64,000 nt of DNA from SABY01 sp964523795 (GCA_964523795.1 CAZGAO010000005.1:1-64000); one strand, 5' to 3'. Shown: positions 35,170 through 43,710, numbered from the stretch's first letter. The notes: generated by a model from the sequence alone, not told the origin. Program-made: numbers and translations.

Positions 35170-35334
35170 AAAAGTATGGATTAGTCAAAAATAAAAGAGT
35201 TTGCTAAAGTAAATAATCTTTTTAAAGGTTTTTATGAAGTATGGCATGTTTTTAAAAAATCATTTTAAAATATTGATATTAAATTTATTAATAAAAACAA
35301 ATTTCGAAATCCAAGTCGTTTAGATGTAGAAAGC

Positions 35335-35342
35335 TACTTTTG
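35335..35342 (+). promoter_or_regulatory. Bacteroidetes -7 promoter box (TACTTTTG)
   Basis: TACTTTTG is an exact TAnnTTTG match, 20 bp upstream of the first M16 peptidase start. It is the likely promoter for the three-gene run to 39427. Confidence 0.55.
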
Positions 35343-35362
35343 CAAACCAAACTAAAATTTTT

Positions 35363-36601
35363 ATGATCCACTTCGATAAATTTACCCTGGATAACGGCTT
35401 ACGTGTGATTGTGCATCACGACAGCAGCACGCCTATCGTTGCTCTTAACATTTTGTACAATGTGGGTGCCCGCGATGAAGACCCCAACAAAACCGGCTTT
35501 GCCCACTTGTTTGAGCACCTGATGTTTGGCGGCTCGGTTAACATAGCCAAATACGATGAGCCACTGGAAAAAGTGGGTGGCGAAAACAATGCTTTCACTT
35601 CCAACGATGTTACCAATTACTACCTCACCCTGCCAAAGCAAAACCTGGAAACCGGTTTTTGGCTGGAGTCGGATCGAATGTATCAGCTTGCTTTTTCCGA
35701 AAAAAGCCTGGAAGTGCAACGCAATGTGGTGTCGGAAGAATTCAGACAAACACACCTTAACCAGCCTTATGGCGATGTGTGGATGCTGCTGCGTCCGCTG
35801 GTTTACAAAGTTCATCCCTATCAGTGGTCAACCATCGGGAAAAAAATAGAACACATTACCAATGCAACAATGGCGGATGTGCGCGACTTTTACCAACGCT
35901 TTTATAATCCCAACAATGCGGTGATGGTGGTTTCGGGAGATGTAAAAACGGAGGAAATAAAAATCCTGGCCGAGAAATGGTTCGCTCCCATCGCCAATGC
36001 AGGCCAGAATCTCTGTAATTTGCCTGTGGAGCCAGTCCAAACCCAAGCACGCCGGATGGAAATAGAACGCGATGTGCCCGCCGATGCCATTTACAAAGTT
36101 TGGAATATGTGCGCACGCACCGACCCGGAATATCACGCCACCGATTTGATTTCGGATGTTTTAGGCAATGGCAATTCATCGCGCTTTTATCAAAACCTGG
36201 TGAAAGACCGCCACTTGTTTTCGGAACTGGATGCCTACATCATGGGCAGCTTCGACAAGGGGATGTTTGTGATTTCGGGAAAACCCTCCTCGGGGATCAG
36301 CCTCGAAGAAGCCGAAAAGGCCATCAACGAAGAAATAGAAAAAATTACGACCAAGGCACCTGCTGTCAGAGAATTGCAAAAGGTGAAGAACAAGATAGAA
36401 TCAACCCTGGTTTTTTCGCGGATGAATGTGCTGGATAAGGCCATAAACCTGGCTTACGCCGAAGTATTGGGCGATGCCAATCTGGTAAATCTGGAGGCCG
36501 AAAAATACCGTGCGGTCAGCCCGGAGCAATTTCTGCAAACTGCCCGGCAGATTTTCAGAAACGAGAACAGCACTACGCTTTATTACAAATCGAAAAACTA
36601 A
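35363..36601 (+). CDS. M16-family zinc metallopeptidase, catalytic half
   Basis: A 412-residue pitrilysin-type protease. The inverted zinc motif HxxEH is present as HLFEHLMFGG near residue 50, with a downstream zinc-ligand Glu region (EVQRNVVSEEFRQ near 120). There is no signal peptide, so a cytoplasmic role, or one dependent on an unseen export route, is open. It should form a clam-shell heterodimer with the inactive homologue encoded next (start 7 bp downstream), as in Sphingomonas and mitochondrial processing peptidases. The substrate is unknown. Confidence 0.93.
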   Translation: MIHFDKFTLDNGLRVIVHHDSSTPIVALNILYNVGARDEDPNKTGFAHLFEHLMFGGSVNIAKYDEPLEKVGGENNAFTSNDVTNYYLTLPKQNLETGFWLESDRMYQLAFSEKSLEVQRNVVSEEFRQTHLNQPYGDVWMLLRPLVYKVHPYQWSTIGKKIEHITNATMADVRDFYQRFYNPNNAVMVVSGDVKTEEIKILAEKWFAPIANAGQNLCNLPVEPVQTQARRMEIERDVPADAIYKVWNMCARTDPEYHATDLISDVLGNGNSSRFYQNLVKDRHLFSELDAYIMGSFDKGMFVISGKPSSGISLEEAEKAINEEIEKITTKAPAVRELQKVKNKIESTLVFSRMNVLDKAINLAYAEVLGDANLVNLEAEKYRAVSPEQFLQTARQIFRNENSTTLYYKSKN

Positions 36602-36607
36602 ATCGTG

Positions 36608-37888
36608 ATGACACAGGAATTCAGAACCATAGCCCCACTCTCCTACGAAATTAATCCGGTGCAGCTACTTGCTCCGCAATATTTCACCCTCGACAATGGC
36701 ATCCCGGTTTACATTATCGATGCAGGCACCGAGGACATTATTAAATTTGATCTGGTGTTTGATGCCGGCTCTTTTTACCAGTCGCAGCCGCTGGTGGCCA
36801 GCCTTAGCAACAAATGCCTGCAGGAGGGAACGTCCAATTATACTTCCAAAAAGATTGCTTCCACGGTGGATTATTACGGAGCTCACCTGCGTGCCGCCGC
36901 CACCAAAGACGATGCCCGCCTGTCGCTGTATTGCCTTGGAAGGCACTTCGACAAACTCTTGCCCCTGGTAAACGAAGTGGCTTTTGAAGCAATTTTCCCG
37001 GCTCGGGAAGTAAAAACCATCGTGGCTAAAAGCCGCCACGAATGGGAAGTGAATATGGAAAAGGTAAGATATGTGGCTCAAACACACTTCCCGGCTTTGA
37101 TTTTTGGAGCCGACCATCCATACGGCTCACGTGCAAGTGCGGAGGATTTTGAGCGGCTGGATCGTGAACATTTGTCTGATTTTCATCAGCAATTTTATGT
37201 TCAACGACCATTCAAAATCCTCATCTCGGGAAAGGTACCTGAACAAATTATAACCCGCATCAATGCTATTTTTGGTCAAACAACGATCAATAAAAACCCT
37301 TGGATTCCTCAAATCACCGATCCCGGGTATTCTGTAAACCAGCAGCATTTGATAAGCAAAGAAAATGCACTACAGTCGGCCTTGCGCATCGGTAAGGTGC
37401 TTTTTAACAAACACCATAGTGACTATATCAAAATGAAGGTGGTAAGCACCATTTTGGGTGGGTATTTTGGCTCGCGCCTGATGACCAACATTCGCGAAGA
37501 CAAGGGCTACACCTACGGTATTGGTGCAAATCTCAGCTCATTGAAACATGGCGGAATGTTTTCGATTGCCTCCGAAGTGGGTGTGGATGTAAGAGCCAAA
37601 GCAGTGGACGAAATTTTTAAAGAAATCGACATCCTCCGAAACGAGCTGGTAGATGAATCAGAGCTACATCTGGTAAAAAACTATTTGCTCGGCAGCTTTA
37701 TGCGCCATGCCGATGGGCCTTTCGCCTTGTCGGAACTGGTGAAATCGGTGGTGGATTACGATCTGGATATGAATTATTTCGTGCGCTATCAGGAAACAAT
37801 AAAAAACATCACAGCAAAAGAAATCAGGGAATTAGCCGTTAAATATCTTGACCCTGCCTCGATGATAACTTTGGTGGCAGGAAAGTAA
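36608..37888 (+). CDS. M16-family protein, inactive partner subunit
   Basis: About 426 residues from the ATG at 36608 (a GTG one codon earlier is possible). It has the M16 fold, but the region where HxxEH should be reads VASLSNKCLQEGTSN, so no zinc can be bound. The C-terminal half retains the substrate-binding segment GGYFGSRLMTNIREDKGYTY, the Arg/Tyr motif usual in non-catalytic M16B chains. It is expected to pair with the catalytic subunit 7 bp upstream. Confidence 0.93.
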   Translation: MTQEFRTIAPLSYEINPVQLLAPQYFTLDNGIPVYIIDAGTEDIIKFDLVFDAGSFYQSQPLVASLSNKCLQEGTSNYTSKKIASTVDYYGAHLRAAATKDDARLSLYCLGRHFDKLLPLVNEVAFEAIFPAREVKTIVAKSRHEWEVNMEKVRYVAQTHFPALIFGADHPYGSRASAEDFERLDREHLSDFHQQFYVQRPFKILISGKVPEQIITRINAIFGQTTINKNPWIPQITDPGYSVNQQHLISKENALQSALRIGKVLFNKHHSDYIKMKVVSTILGGYFGSRLMTNIREDKGYTYGIGANLSSLKHGGMFSIASEVGVDVRAKAVDEIFKEIDILRNELVDESELHLVKNYLLGSFMRHADGPFALSELVKSVVDYDLDMNYFVRYQETIKNITAKEIRELAVKYLDPASMITLVAGK

Positions 37889-37897
37889 ATCTTGCTT

Positions 37898-39427
37898 ATG
37901 CTGATCCAATCAAAATATAAACCTTCGATATTGCTCGCCTTTACGGCCATCCTTGTAAGCATTTTAATTTCGGGCTTTGCCTCACACGAAGCCACAGCGC
38001 AAGTCCCCGAAAATCCTGTTATGGATTCGGTGAGCATCGTGGATAATTTGCATCCCATCATTGCCTGGATTCCCAATACGGAAAATACCACTGGCTATAG
38101 CATTTACCGGGGGAGAATTGACGGTTTTACCGGCTATTTAATTTTTGACTCACTCACGAGTATTCAAAATGCTAATGCAAGCTCATACATCGATGATCAG
38201 GTTTCGGGCTGCACCGAACAACGGCTTTACAAGGTAAGGGCTTTTAACGCGGAGGAGGCCAGCAACTGGCTTGTCGCCGACACCATGAACACCATCCTTA
38301 TCACACAACTCGATTTTGATATTTGTTCTAACAGCAATACGCTGCAATGGATTCCCTACCAGAATATGCGCAATCAACTGGGCGGCTACCAAATTTTGGC
38401 TTCGGCCAATGGCAGTCCTTTCGTGGAAGCCGGAAGGGTTTCGGCCATCCGCAATTATTTTACGCACACCCCACTTGCGCCAGGCACCACTTATACCTAT
38501 AAGATCAGGGCTTTTAACGAAGACGAAAGCCGCACTTCCACTTCCTGCGAGCGGTCGTTTACCACAAGCACTTACCACAAGCCTGCATTTTCAGACCTAC
38601 GAATGGTAACGGTTGAAAGCAACGAAAACATAGGCCTGGTATGGAATGCCGATGCTGCCCCCATAAGTAAGTTCGAAATTCTGCGTGCGGATAATGGCAG
38701 CAATTTTACGGTGATTGCCGAAATTGAAGACCTTAACAATTTTGATCCCACGCAGGAATATACCGATACTACTGCTGATGTAGCCAGGCAGAGTTATTTT
38801 TACAAAATACATGTTTTCGATTCCTGCGGCCAGTACCTGCCACTTAGCGACGTTAGCCACCGAAGCATTTTGCTGCGTGGTGATAAAACCTCGGAAACCC
38901 TCATCGATCTCCAATGGAATACTTACGAGGGCTGGGATGAAGGTGTTGAAAGTTACGAAGTTTTTAGAGAAATTTTAGGAACTAACAATCCTGCCGCTTC
39001 CATAGCGCAGCTTAACGCTGATGACACAAGTCATACAGATAATATTAGCGAAATTACCGATGGCAAGGGTCGTTTTTTATACACCATCAAAGCCATCGAA
39101 AAGGGCGGCAACAATACCACCAGCTTTTCTAACACCATCATCATCGAAATAGAAACGCAGATTAAAATTCCTAATGCCATCAGCCTTAGTAATGGGGAAC
39201 CAGACTTTAAACCTGATCCCAAATTTATCGACCCAGGTTCTTATCAGTTTTTGATATATAATAAATGGGGTCAGCAGATTTTTGAAAGCAACAGTTTGGA
39301 TAAGGGCTGGGATGGTACTTTCGAGGGCGACAAGGTAGCGAGCGATACCTACGTTTACCTTATCAAATTCAAGAATGCCCGTGGCGAAAACATCGAAAAG
39401 CGCGGAACAGTAACGGTGGTGCGGTAG
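37898..39427 (+). CDS. Secreted fibronectin-type protein with CHU_C sorting domain
   Basis: About 509 residues from the ATG at 37898 (a TTG two codons earlier is possible). A signal peptide ends near ASHEATAQ. Several fibronectin type III-like modules (about 40-420) recur with patterns such as YKVRAFNAEEASNW and YKIRAFNEDESRTS. The C-terminal domain (about 425-509: YQFLIYNKWGQQIFES, GWDGTFEGDKVASDTYVYLI) is the CHU_C/gliding-motility type, a type B signal for type IX secretion. It should therefore be exported through the system whose PorU/PorV genes lie at 55-64 kb. It follows the M16 pair by 9 bp and may be co-transcribed. Confidence 0.88.
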   Translation: MLIQSKYKPSILLAFTAILVSILISGFASHEATAQVPENPVMDSVSIVDNLHPIIAWIPNTENTTGYSIYRGRIDGFTGYLIFDSLTSIQNANASSYIDDQVSGCTEQRLYKVRAFNAEEASNWLVADTMNTILITQLDFDICSNSNTLQWIPYQNMRNQLGGYQILASANGSPFVEAGRVSAIRNYFTHTPLAPGTTYTYKIRAFNEDESRTSTSCERSFTTSTYHKPAFSDLRMVTVESNENIGLVWNADAAPISKFEILRADNGSNFTVIAEIEDLNNFDPTQEYTDTTADVARQSYFYKIHVFDSCGQYLPLSDVSHRSILLRGDKTSETLIDLQWNTYEGWDEGVESYEVFREILGTNNPAASIAQLNADDTSHTDNISEITDGKGRFLYTIKAIEKGGNNTTSFSNTIIIEIETQIKIPNAISLSNGEPDFKPDPKFIDPGSYQFLIYNKWGQQIFESNSLDKGWDGTFEGDKVASDTYVYLIKFKNARGENIEKRGTVTVVR

Positions 39428-39499
39428 GTGGTTCTAACATCAAGAACTTACAACGCTATTCCTGCAATTTGGCTTAGAATAGTTGAAATAGAAAAGCGG

Positions 39500-39531
39500 T
39501 TGAAATTCCCAACTCATTTTTTTTAATTTTG
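39500..39531 (+). promoter_or_regulatory. Bacteroidetes promoter: TTG ... TAATTTTG
   Basis: TTG (39500-39502), a 21-bp spacer and TAATTTTG (39524-39531) fit the phylum consensus, 24 bp upstream of the 68-residue gene. Confidence 0.6.
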
Positions 39532-39554
39532 CAGTTAACTTAAAAATATAATTT

Positions 39555-39761
39555 ATGGCCACAGTGAATATAATAGTAAACGATAGCACAAAAATTGGGG
39601 CAAGTCTTATTGAGATTGCCCGTAATCTTTCAAAGCAGTATAAATCCGTTGTTGTGAATGATGAACTGCCGGAGGAAGAGTGGCTTGCAAATGAAATGCG
39701 GGAATCACGAAAAACCGGAAAAGGGGATAAAAAGAAACTTATAGAGTTTTTAAAAGATTAG
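39555..39761 (+). CDS. Small protein, possible antitoxin-like
   Basis: A 68-residue protein (MATVNIIVNDSTKIGASLIE...) with a well-placed promoter. The helical middle (IEIARNLSKQYKSVVVND) and the acidic/basic C terminus (EEWLANEMRESRKTGKGDKK) look like the tail of a small type II antitoxin, but no family is recognised. A 35-codon frame follows 3 bp later and might be the stub of a partner gene. Confidence 0.6.
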   Translation: MATVNIIVNDSTKIGASLIEIARNLSKQYKSVVVNDELPEEEWLANEMRESRKTGKGDKKKLIEFLKD

Positions 39762-39764
39762 GGG

Positions 39765-39872
39765 ATGAGTCAACCTATAAAAAGTTCCCATAAAGAGATC
39801 AGCCTAAGTAATTCCACCTTTGATTTACTTAAAAAAATATTAGCACAAAATCAACGCAAGCTTACCACGTAA
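39765..39872 (+). CDS. Very short frame, possible truncated partner
   Basis: A 35-residue frame (MSQPIKSSHKEISLSNSTFD...) starting 3 bp after the 68-residue gene. The spacing suggests co-translation, but length and lack of any motif leave it uncertain. It ends where the antisense remnant of the aldehyde dehydrogenase end begins, so it may have been truncated by that rearrangement. Confidence 0.25.
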   Translation: MSQPIKSSHKEISLSNSTFDLLKKILAQNQRKLTT

Positions 39873-40007
39873 ACAAAAATGGTAGTGTGTGGGAAACCGT
39901 TGATATGGCCTGCCCAAAAAACGTAATGCCTTGTGCCAGCGGCAATTCTTTGCTAAAGTTGATGGTATTGGTTTGCTGGTGCAAGTTTGCCTTCAAGGTA
40001 TTAGCGA
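39862..40007 (-). pseudogene. Duplicated 3-prime end of the ALDH7 gene
   Basis: On the minus strand this region reads ...HQQTNTINFSKELPLAQGI..., the same as the C terminus of the aldehyde dehydrogenase at 40725-42275. At DNA level 39929-39978 matches 40750-40799 at 49 of 50 positions, with weaker similarity on both sides (39920-39928 and about 25 bases beyond 39978). The frame then runs on to a stop near 39862 in unrelated sequence. The fragment lies directly after the PIN toxin stop, so the toxin-antitoxin pair sits between two copies of the same gene end. Confidence 0.8.
39920..39978. repeat. Direct repeat of ALDH 3-prime end, distal copy
   Basis: Matches 40741-40799 over 59 bp with three mismatches, in the same orientation and offset by 821 bp. 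Together the copies bound the toxin-antitoxin genes. Confidence 0.85.
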
Positions 40008-40448
40008 TTAACGTCCGGGTATTTCTGTTTGCAAATTTTCGGATTCAATAAATACTTTCATCAGTTTGTCAGCCGAAAAAAAGACATCCACTTGTTTTGC
40101 CAATGAAACACAAGTAGAAAGTTGAATGCTGTCCAATGTTCTTAAACCATCAATGCCATACTTAGATGTAAGATAACGGGCTTGCTCTAAAATTAAACTG
40201 TTTGTCGTTACAAAATTAAACTTATCAAAATCACGCTCAAACAATTCTAAAGTTACTTCTGCTTGTTCCGGGGTAATATCTTTAGTTCTAACTTTTTTCC
40301 AAACAGTTGATGTAAATTCGACTTTCGTAATCTCAGATAGGTAAATGTGCGTAACTTTATTTTGAAGAAAAACACCTTCAAGTTCCTTGGTTCCTGATTC
40401 TTGATGATAAAGTTTGAACAAAGAAGATGTGTCTAAAAAAATCTTCAT
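40008..40448 (-). CDS. PIN-domain ribonuclease toxin (VapC-like)
   Basis: A 146-residue PIN-domain protein. The acidic active site is visible: Asp near 6 (IFLDTSSLFKLY), Glu near 43 (ITKVEFTS), Asp near 108 (LRTLDSIQLST) and Asp near 127 (VDVFFSADKLM). It should be a Mg-dependent RNase toxin. Its ATG overlaps the stop of the upstream antitoxin gene by 4 bp, typical of a VapBC-type pair. It is bounded on the 3-prime side by the duplicated ALDH end. Confidence 0.9.
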   Translation of the reverse strand: MKIFLDTSSLFKLYHQESGTKELEGVFLQNKVTHIYLSEITKVEFTSTVWKKVRTKDITPEQAEVTLELFERDFDKFNFVTTNSLILEQARYLTSKYGIDGLRTLDSIQLSTCVSLAKQVDVFFSADKLMKVFIESENLQTEIPGR

Positions 40449-40675
40449 AGTTCGAACCTTCTTTCTTCAGTAACAATGTCAGCAAATGATCCGTTGAAAG
40501 ATTTAAGATTTTCCCTGCTCTTGGAAAATGAAAAATCTTTCAAATTAAGCCCCTTTTCAGTAACACTCTGTACCTCTTCCAAAAAAGTAACAATTACTTT
40601 CACTGGCTTTTGAGACGAATAATCCTTGTCAAGTTTTAAGTATCCATTTTGATAGGTTCCAACTATTGATATCAT
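40445..40675 (-). CDS. Antitoxin of the PIN module
   Basis: A 76-residue protein. The N-terminal half (MISIVGTYQNGYLKLDKDY) resembles the small beta-rich start of AbrB/VapB-like antitoxins or DUF2281-type partners, and the C terminus (SFNGSFADIVTEERRFEL) would be the toxin-binding tail. It overlaps the PIN gene by 4 bp and has its own -7 box (40701-40708). The exact antitoxin family is not certain. Confidence 0.8.
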   Translation of the reverse strand: MISIVGTYQNGYLKLDKDYSSQKPVKVIVTFLEEVQSVTEKGLNLKDFSFSKSRENLKSFNGSFADIVTEERRFEL

Positions 40676-40700
40676 AATTTATAATTTATCAGTTCTTTGC

Positions 40701-40728
40701 CAAAGATATTAAAAAAATTAATCATCAA
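40701..40728 (-). promoter_or_regulatory. Promoter of the PIN module: TTG ... TATCTTTG
   Basis: On the minus strand TTG (40726-40728), a 17-bp spacer and TATCTTTG (40701-40708) lie 26 bp upstream of the antitoxin start. The -33 element overlaps the stop region of the aldehyde dehydrogenase gene. Confidence 0.55.
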
Positions 40729-42275
40729 TCAAACAAATCGAACTTAATCCCTTGTGCCAGCGGCAATTCTTTGCTAAAGTTGATGGTGTTGGTTTGCTGA
40801 CGCATATAGGCTTTCCAGGCATCGGAGCCTGATTCGCGTCCGCCGCCGGTATCTTTTTCGCCGCCAAAGGCTCCGCCAATCTCAGCCCCATTGGTAGCTA
40901 TGTTTACGTTGGCAATACCACAGTCAGAACCGGCATGAGAAAGGAACAACTCCGTTTCGTGGATGTTTTTGCTAAAGATGGCCGACGATAAACCCTGGGG
41001 AACCGCATTGTGTATTTCGATGGCTTCTTCGATGGTTTTGTATTTGATAAGATAAAGCAGCGGGGCAAAGGTTTCTTCCTGCACTACCTCCCAATGATTT
41101 TCTACTTCAGCGATAGCCGGACGCACATAGCAACCCGATTCGAAGCCTTCGCCTTCGAGTACCTCGCCACCATAAATTATTTTGCCTCCCGATTTTACCA
41201 CTTCTTCCTGAGCCAGCTTAAAAGTTTCCACAGCGGCTTTGTCGATCAGCGGGCCTACGTGGGTATTCTCGTCCAGGGCGTGCCCCATGCGCAATTGCTG
41301 GTAGGCCTTGATTAGTTTTTCTTTGAAAAGATCGTAAACCACCTCGTTAACAATCAGGCGGCGGGTGGAAGTACAACGCTGGCCTGCTGTGGCCGTGGCA
41401 CCAAACATGCTCGCCCGCAAAGCCAGGTTGAGGTTAGCATATTGCGAAATGATGATGGCATTGTTGCCGCCCAGCTCCAGAATAGTTTTCCCTAAGCGCG
41501 AGCCTACAATATTATTAACCCGCTTGCCCACACGGGTAGATCCGGTTACCGAAACCAGCGGAATACGGCGGTCGTTCAAAAAATCGTCACCAATATATTT
41601 AGAACTTCCTGCCACAAGGTTTAGGATGCCCTCGGGCAGGTCGTTGTCGCGCATTACCTTTTCGATGATTTTGTGGGTGGCTATGGCCGATAGAAAAACT
41701 TTGGACGAGGGCTTCCAGATAACCACATCGCCAGCTATCAGCGCAATCATGGCATTCCATGCCCAAACGGCCACCGGGAAGTTAAAGGCGGAAATCACAC
41801 CTACAATTCCCAGGGGATGGTACTGGTCGTACATGCGGTGCAACTCGCGTTCGCTGTGCATGGTAGATCCGTAAAGCTGCCGCGACTGACCCACGGCAAA
41901 GTCGGCAATATCGATCATTTCCTGCACTTCACCCAGGCCTTCCTGATAAACCTTACCCATTTCGTAAGCCACCAGTTTGCCCAAAGGCTCTTTGTATTCG
42001 CGCAGGGCATTGCCAATCTGGCGCACAATTTCGCCACGTTTGGGTGCAGGCACTATGCGCCAATATTTGAAAGCTTCCTGAGCCTGTGCAACAATTTTTT
42101 CGTAATCGTCCCAGGTGGCCTGCTGCACCTCGGCAATAAGGCGGCCATCGTTGGGCGAATATGATTTGAGAATTTCGCCCGAAGTCTCGAGCCATTGATT
42201 GCCGTTGTGAGCACCGGCATTTATTTCTTTTATCCCCAGTTGCTCGAGGGTTTTGCTAATGTTATAGTCCTTCAT
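40725..42275 (-). CDS. ALDH7-type aldehyde dehydrogenase
   Basis: A 516-residue NAD-dependent dehydrogenase of the ALDH7/antiquitin group, known to oxidise alpha-aminoadipate semialdehyde (delta-1-piperideine-6-carboxylate) in lysine breakdown. Motifs: FNFPVAVWAWN near 165, VSVTGSTRVGK near 243, LELGGNNAIII (catalytic Glu near 267) and GQRCTSTRRLIV (catalytic Cys near 301). The C terminus NTINFSKELPLAQGIKFDLFD is intact, although a second copy of its coding DNA exists 821 bp away. No other lysine-degradation gene is in the window. Confidence 0.92.
   Translation of the reverse strand: MKDYNISKTLEQLGIKEINAGAHNGNQWLETSGEILKSYSPNDGRLIAEVQQATWDDYEKIVAQAQEAFKYWRIVPAPKRGEIVRQIGNALREYKEPLGKLVAYEMGKVYQEGLGEVQEMIDIADFAVGQSRQLYGSTMHSERELHRMYDQYHPLGIVGVISAFNFPVAVWAWNAMIALIAGDVVIWKPSSKVFLSAIATHKIIEKVMRDNDLPEGILNLVAGSSKYIGDDFLNDRRIPLVSVTGSTRVGKRVNNIVGSRLGKTILELGGNNAIIISQYANLNLALRASMFGATATAGQRCTSTRRLIVNEVVYDLFKEKLIKAYQQLRMGHALDENTHVGPLIDKAAVETFKLAQEEVVKSGGKIIYGGEVLEGEGFESGCYVRPAIAEVENHWEVVQEETFAPLLYLIKYKTIEEAIEIHNAVPQGLSSAIFSKNIHETELFLSHAGSDCGIANVNIATNGAEIGGAFGGEKDTGGGRESGSDAWKAYMRQQTNTINFSKELPLAQGIKFDLFD
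40741..40799. repeat. Direct repeat of ALDH 3-prime end, intact copy
   Basis: The reference copy of the repeat at 39920-39978, located inside the functional gene and encoding QQTNTINFSKELPLAQGI. Confidence 0.85.
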
Positions 42276-42359
42276 AATGAATTATTGATTTTTAATAAGG
42301 ATAAACCACAAAAGCGGCAAATTGCTCAATCAAAACAGAAATTCTTTTTCTCTGATCGA

Positions 42360-42737
42360 TTATTTCAAGTCCAGCAGACTTTTGCGGAAGGTCTCGAAAG
42401 CCTCATTTACGGTGGCATCTACTTTTTTGTGAAACTTATCGAAAGCTGTTACCAGAGCCTGCCCCTGTGGCGACAACTCCGACATGCCTCCCTCTTTGCC
42501 GCCCCGGCTTTTGTTGAGCAGGGGGAAGCCCAGTTGCTCTTCAATTTTTTTCAGGTCGCCCCAGGTTCGCCGGTAGGTCAATCCCAGTTTTTGGCAGGCC
42601 GCCGTAAGCGAACCTTCCTGATCCACAGCGCGAAGTATCTGCCATTTGCCATCGCCCAAAATTCCTTCGCCATCAGCGGTTTCGAGCCACATCTTGTGTT
42701 GCAGCTTAATTTCGTTCAGATCAATATTTTCTGCCAT
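42360..42737 (-). CDS. ModE N-terminal-type winged-helix regulator
   Basis: A 125-residue protein with the ModE-family LysR-like winged helix: DGKWQILRAVDQEGSLTAAC, LGLTYRRTWGDLKKIEEQLG, RGGKEGGMSELSPQGQALV. It lacks the C-terminal molybdate-binding (TOBE/MOP) domains of E. coli ModE, so if it senses a metal oxyanion it must do so differently; many such short proteins are of unknown ligand. It lies 84 bp upstream of the aldehyde dehydrogenase gene on the same strand, and no molybdate transporter is nearby. Confidence 0.88.
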   Translation of the reverse strand: MAENIDLNEIKLQHKMWLETADGEGILGDGKWQILRAVDQEGSLTAACQKLGLTYRRTWGDLKKIEEQLGFPLLNKSRGGKEGGMSELSPQGQALVTAFDKFHKKVDATVNEAFETFRKSLLDLK

Positions 42738-42760
42738 GATGTTTTTGTTTTAAAATGAAT

Positions 42761-42795
42761 AAAAAAACCCATCCCCGATTTTACACAAGGATGGG
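42761..42795 (-). terminator. Rho-independent terminator of the upstream lipoprotein
   Basis: On the minus strand CCCATCC (42789-42795), a 14-base loop and GGATGGG (42768-42774) are followed by TTTTTTT (42761-42767), a short distance past the stop of the 43360-42818 lipoprotein gene. Confidence 0.75.
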
Positions 42796-42817
42796 CTAAA
42801 AGTAAAAAATATTTTTA

Positions 42818-43360
42818 CTACAAGGGATTGGCTACCATTTTTACCTTAAACTGAAATTTCACAGTGAAATTCAGGGGTGCTTCGTTGCACGCCGTATGGT
42901 AATTAATCTGGAAAGTGTTAGGCTCATTTTTAATCAGATTAGCCATCTGATTTACGCCAGCCTGCTGTATTACCAGCTCCTGGGCATTATCCTCGCCAAT
43001 GATGCTGTTGAGCACTTTGTCCTCGATAGTGGCTATCAGTGTTTCGTTTGCACCATCTGCATCGGCAATATTGAGGGTAGCTTCGATAATTTCCTGCAGC
43101 GAATCGCCGGTGTGTTGGGTAATCCAATACTTTACCTCGGTGATCTCGATGGTTTCGATTTTGTCTTTGTAATCGTTGATAATACTGCTCTCGGACGACA
43201 TGTCCACCACTTCGTTTACGGTAGTAAGCGTATCATTAGAAAGAACGGTGATTTCTGAGGAGTAGTAAAACTCTTCGGTAACATCCAATAGATCCTCATC
43301 GCAACTGTAAAAAGCAAACAAGGCAACAAAAGACAATAAATAAATAATTCGTGATTTCAT
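42818..43360 (-). CDS. Lipoprotein of unknown function
   Basis: About 180 residues. The ATG at 43360 is chosen over an in-frame upstream codon because it opens an SPII signal (MKSRIIYLLSFVALFAFYSC). The mature part is acidic (SCDEDLLDVTEEFYY...) with alternating strands, and ends in a beta segment (NFTVKFQFKVKMV). No known domain is recognised. A TATCTTTG box lies upstream (43406-43413), and a terminator follows. Confidence 0.8.
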   Translation of the reverse strand: MKSRIIYLLSFVALFAFYSCDEDLLDVTEEFYYSSEITVLSNDTLTTVNEVVDMSSESSIINDYKDKIETIEITEVKYWITQHTGDSLQEIIEATLNIADADGANETLIATIEDKVLNSIIGEDNAQELVIQQAGVNQMANLIKNEPNTFQINYHTACNEAPLNFTVKFQFKVKMVANPL

Positions 43361-43405
43361 AATACTATTTTTTAATGAATGAATAATTTTAGGTAATCTA
43401 ATTTG

Positions 43406-43413
43406 CAAAGATA
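43406..43413 (-). promoter_or_regulatory. Bacteroidetes -7 promoter box (TATCTTTG)
   Basis: An exact TAnnTTTG match on the minus strand, 45 bp upstream of the lipoprotein ATG; no -33 TTG is found at the usual spacing. Confidence 0.45.
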
Positions 43414-43559
43414 AGGCTTTCGTGTTTAGTTTTCCGATTTTTTTTGCTTGCGCATGATGGAGCTATGCCAGGAATCCTCGTGTTGAGCGTATCTGATGAA
43501 TGACATCGCCGAAACTTTGTCAGGCACTAGTGCCGTGTAAATTGTGAGGCATCGGGTTA

Positions 43560-43638
43560 TTTTGACGTTTCAATGTGCTATGCACGATTGAAAGTCAGGA
43601 CTTTGACATTGAAACGTGCGGAGTACTTTCAATCGTCA
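43560..43638. repeat. GACGTTTCAA repeat, two opposed units
   Basis: Unit 1 (43560-43597) reads TTTTGACGTTTCAA ... GATTGAAAGTCA. Unit 2 (43602-43638) reads TTTGACATTGAAACGTGC then ACTTTCAATCGTCA. Both are dyads related to the elements at 269-318 and 11096-11133 (TTTCAA in place of TTTCGA). They lie in non-coding DNA. Confidence 0.55.
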
Positions 43639-43710
43639 TAATATAGTTAACATGACACTCGTTTGCATTTTCAAGCCGTCAGCATCCAGGTCGGCATTTA
43701 GATATTTGTC

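Larger units (their letters stand above)
43361..43710. other. Intergenic region with promoter and repeats
   Basis: About 350 bases. They hold the -7 box TATCTTTG (43406-43413, minus strand) of the lipoprotein gene, and a double unit of the GACGTTTCAA repeat (43560-43638). No gene is seen. Confidence 0.55.
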
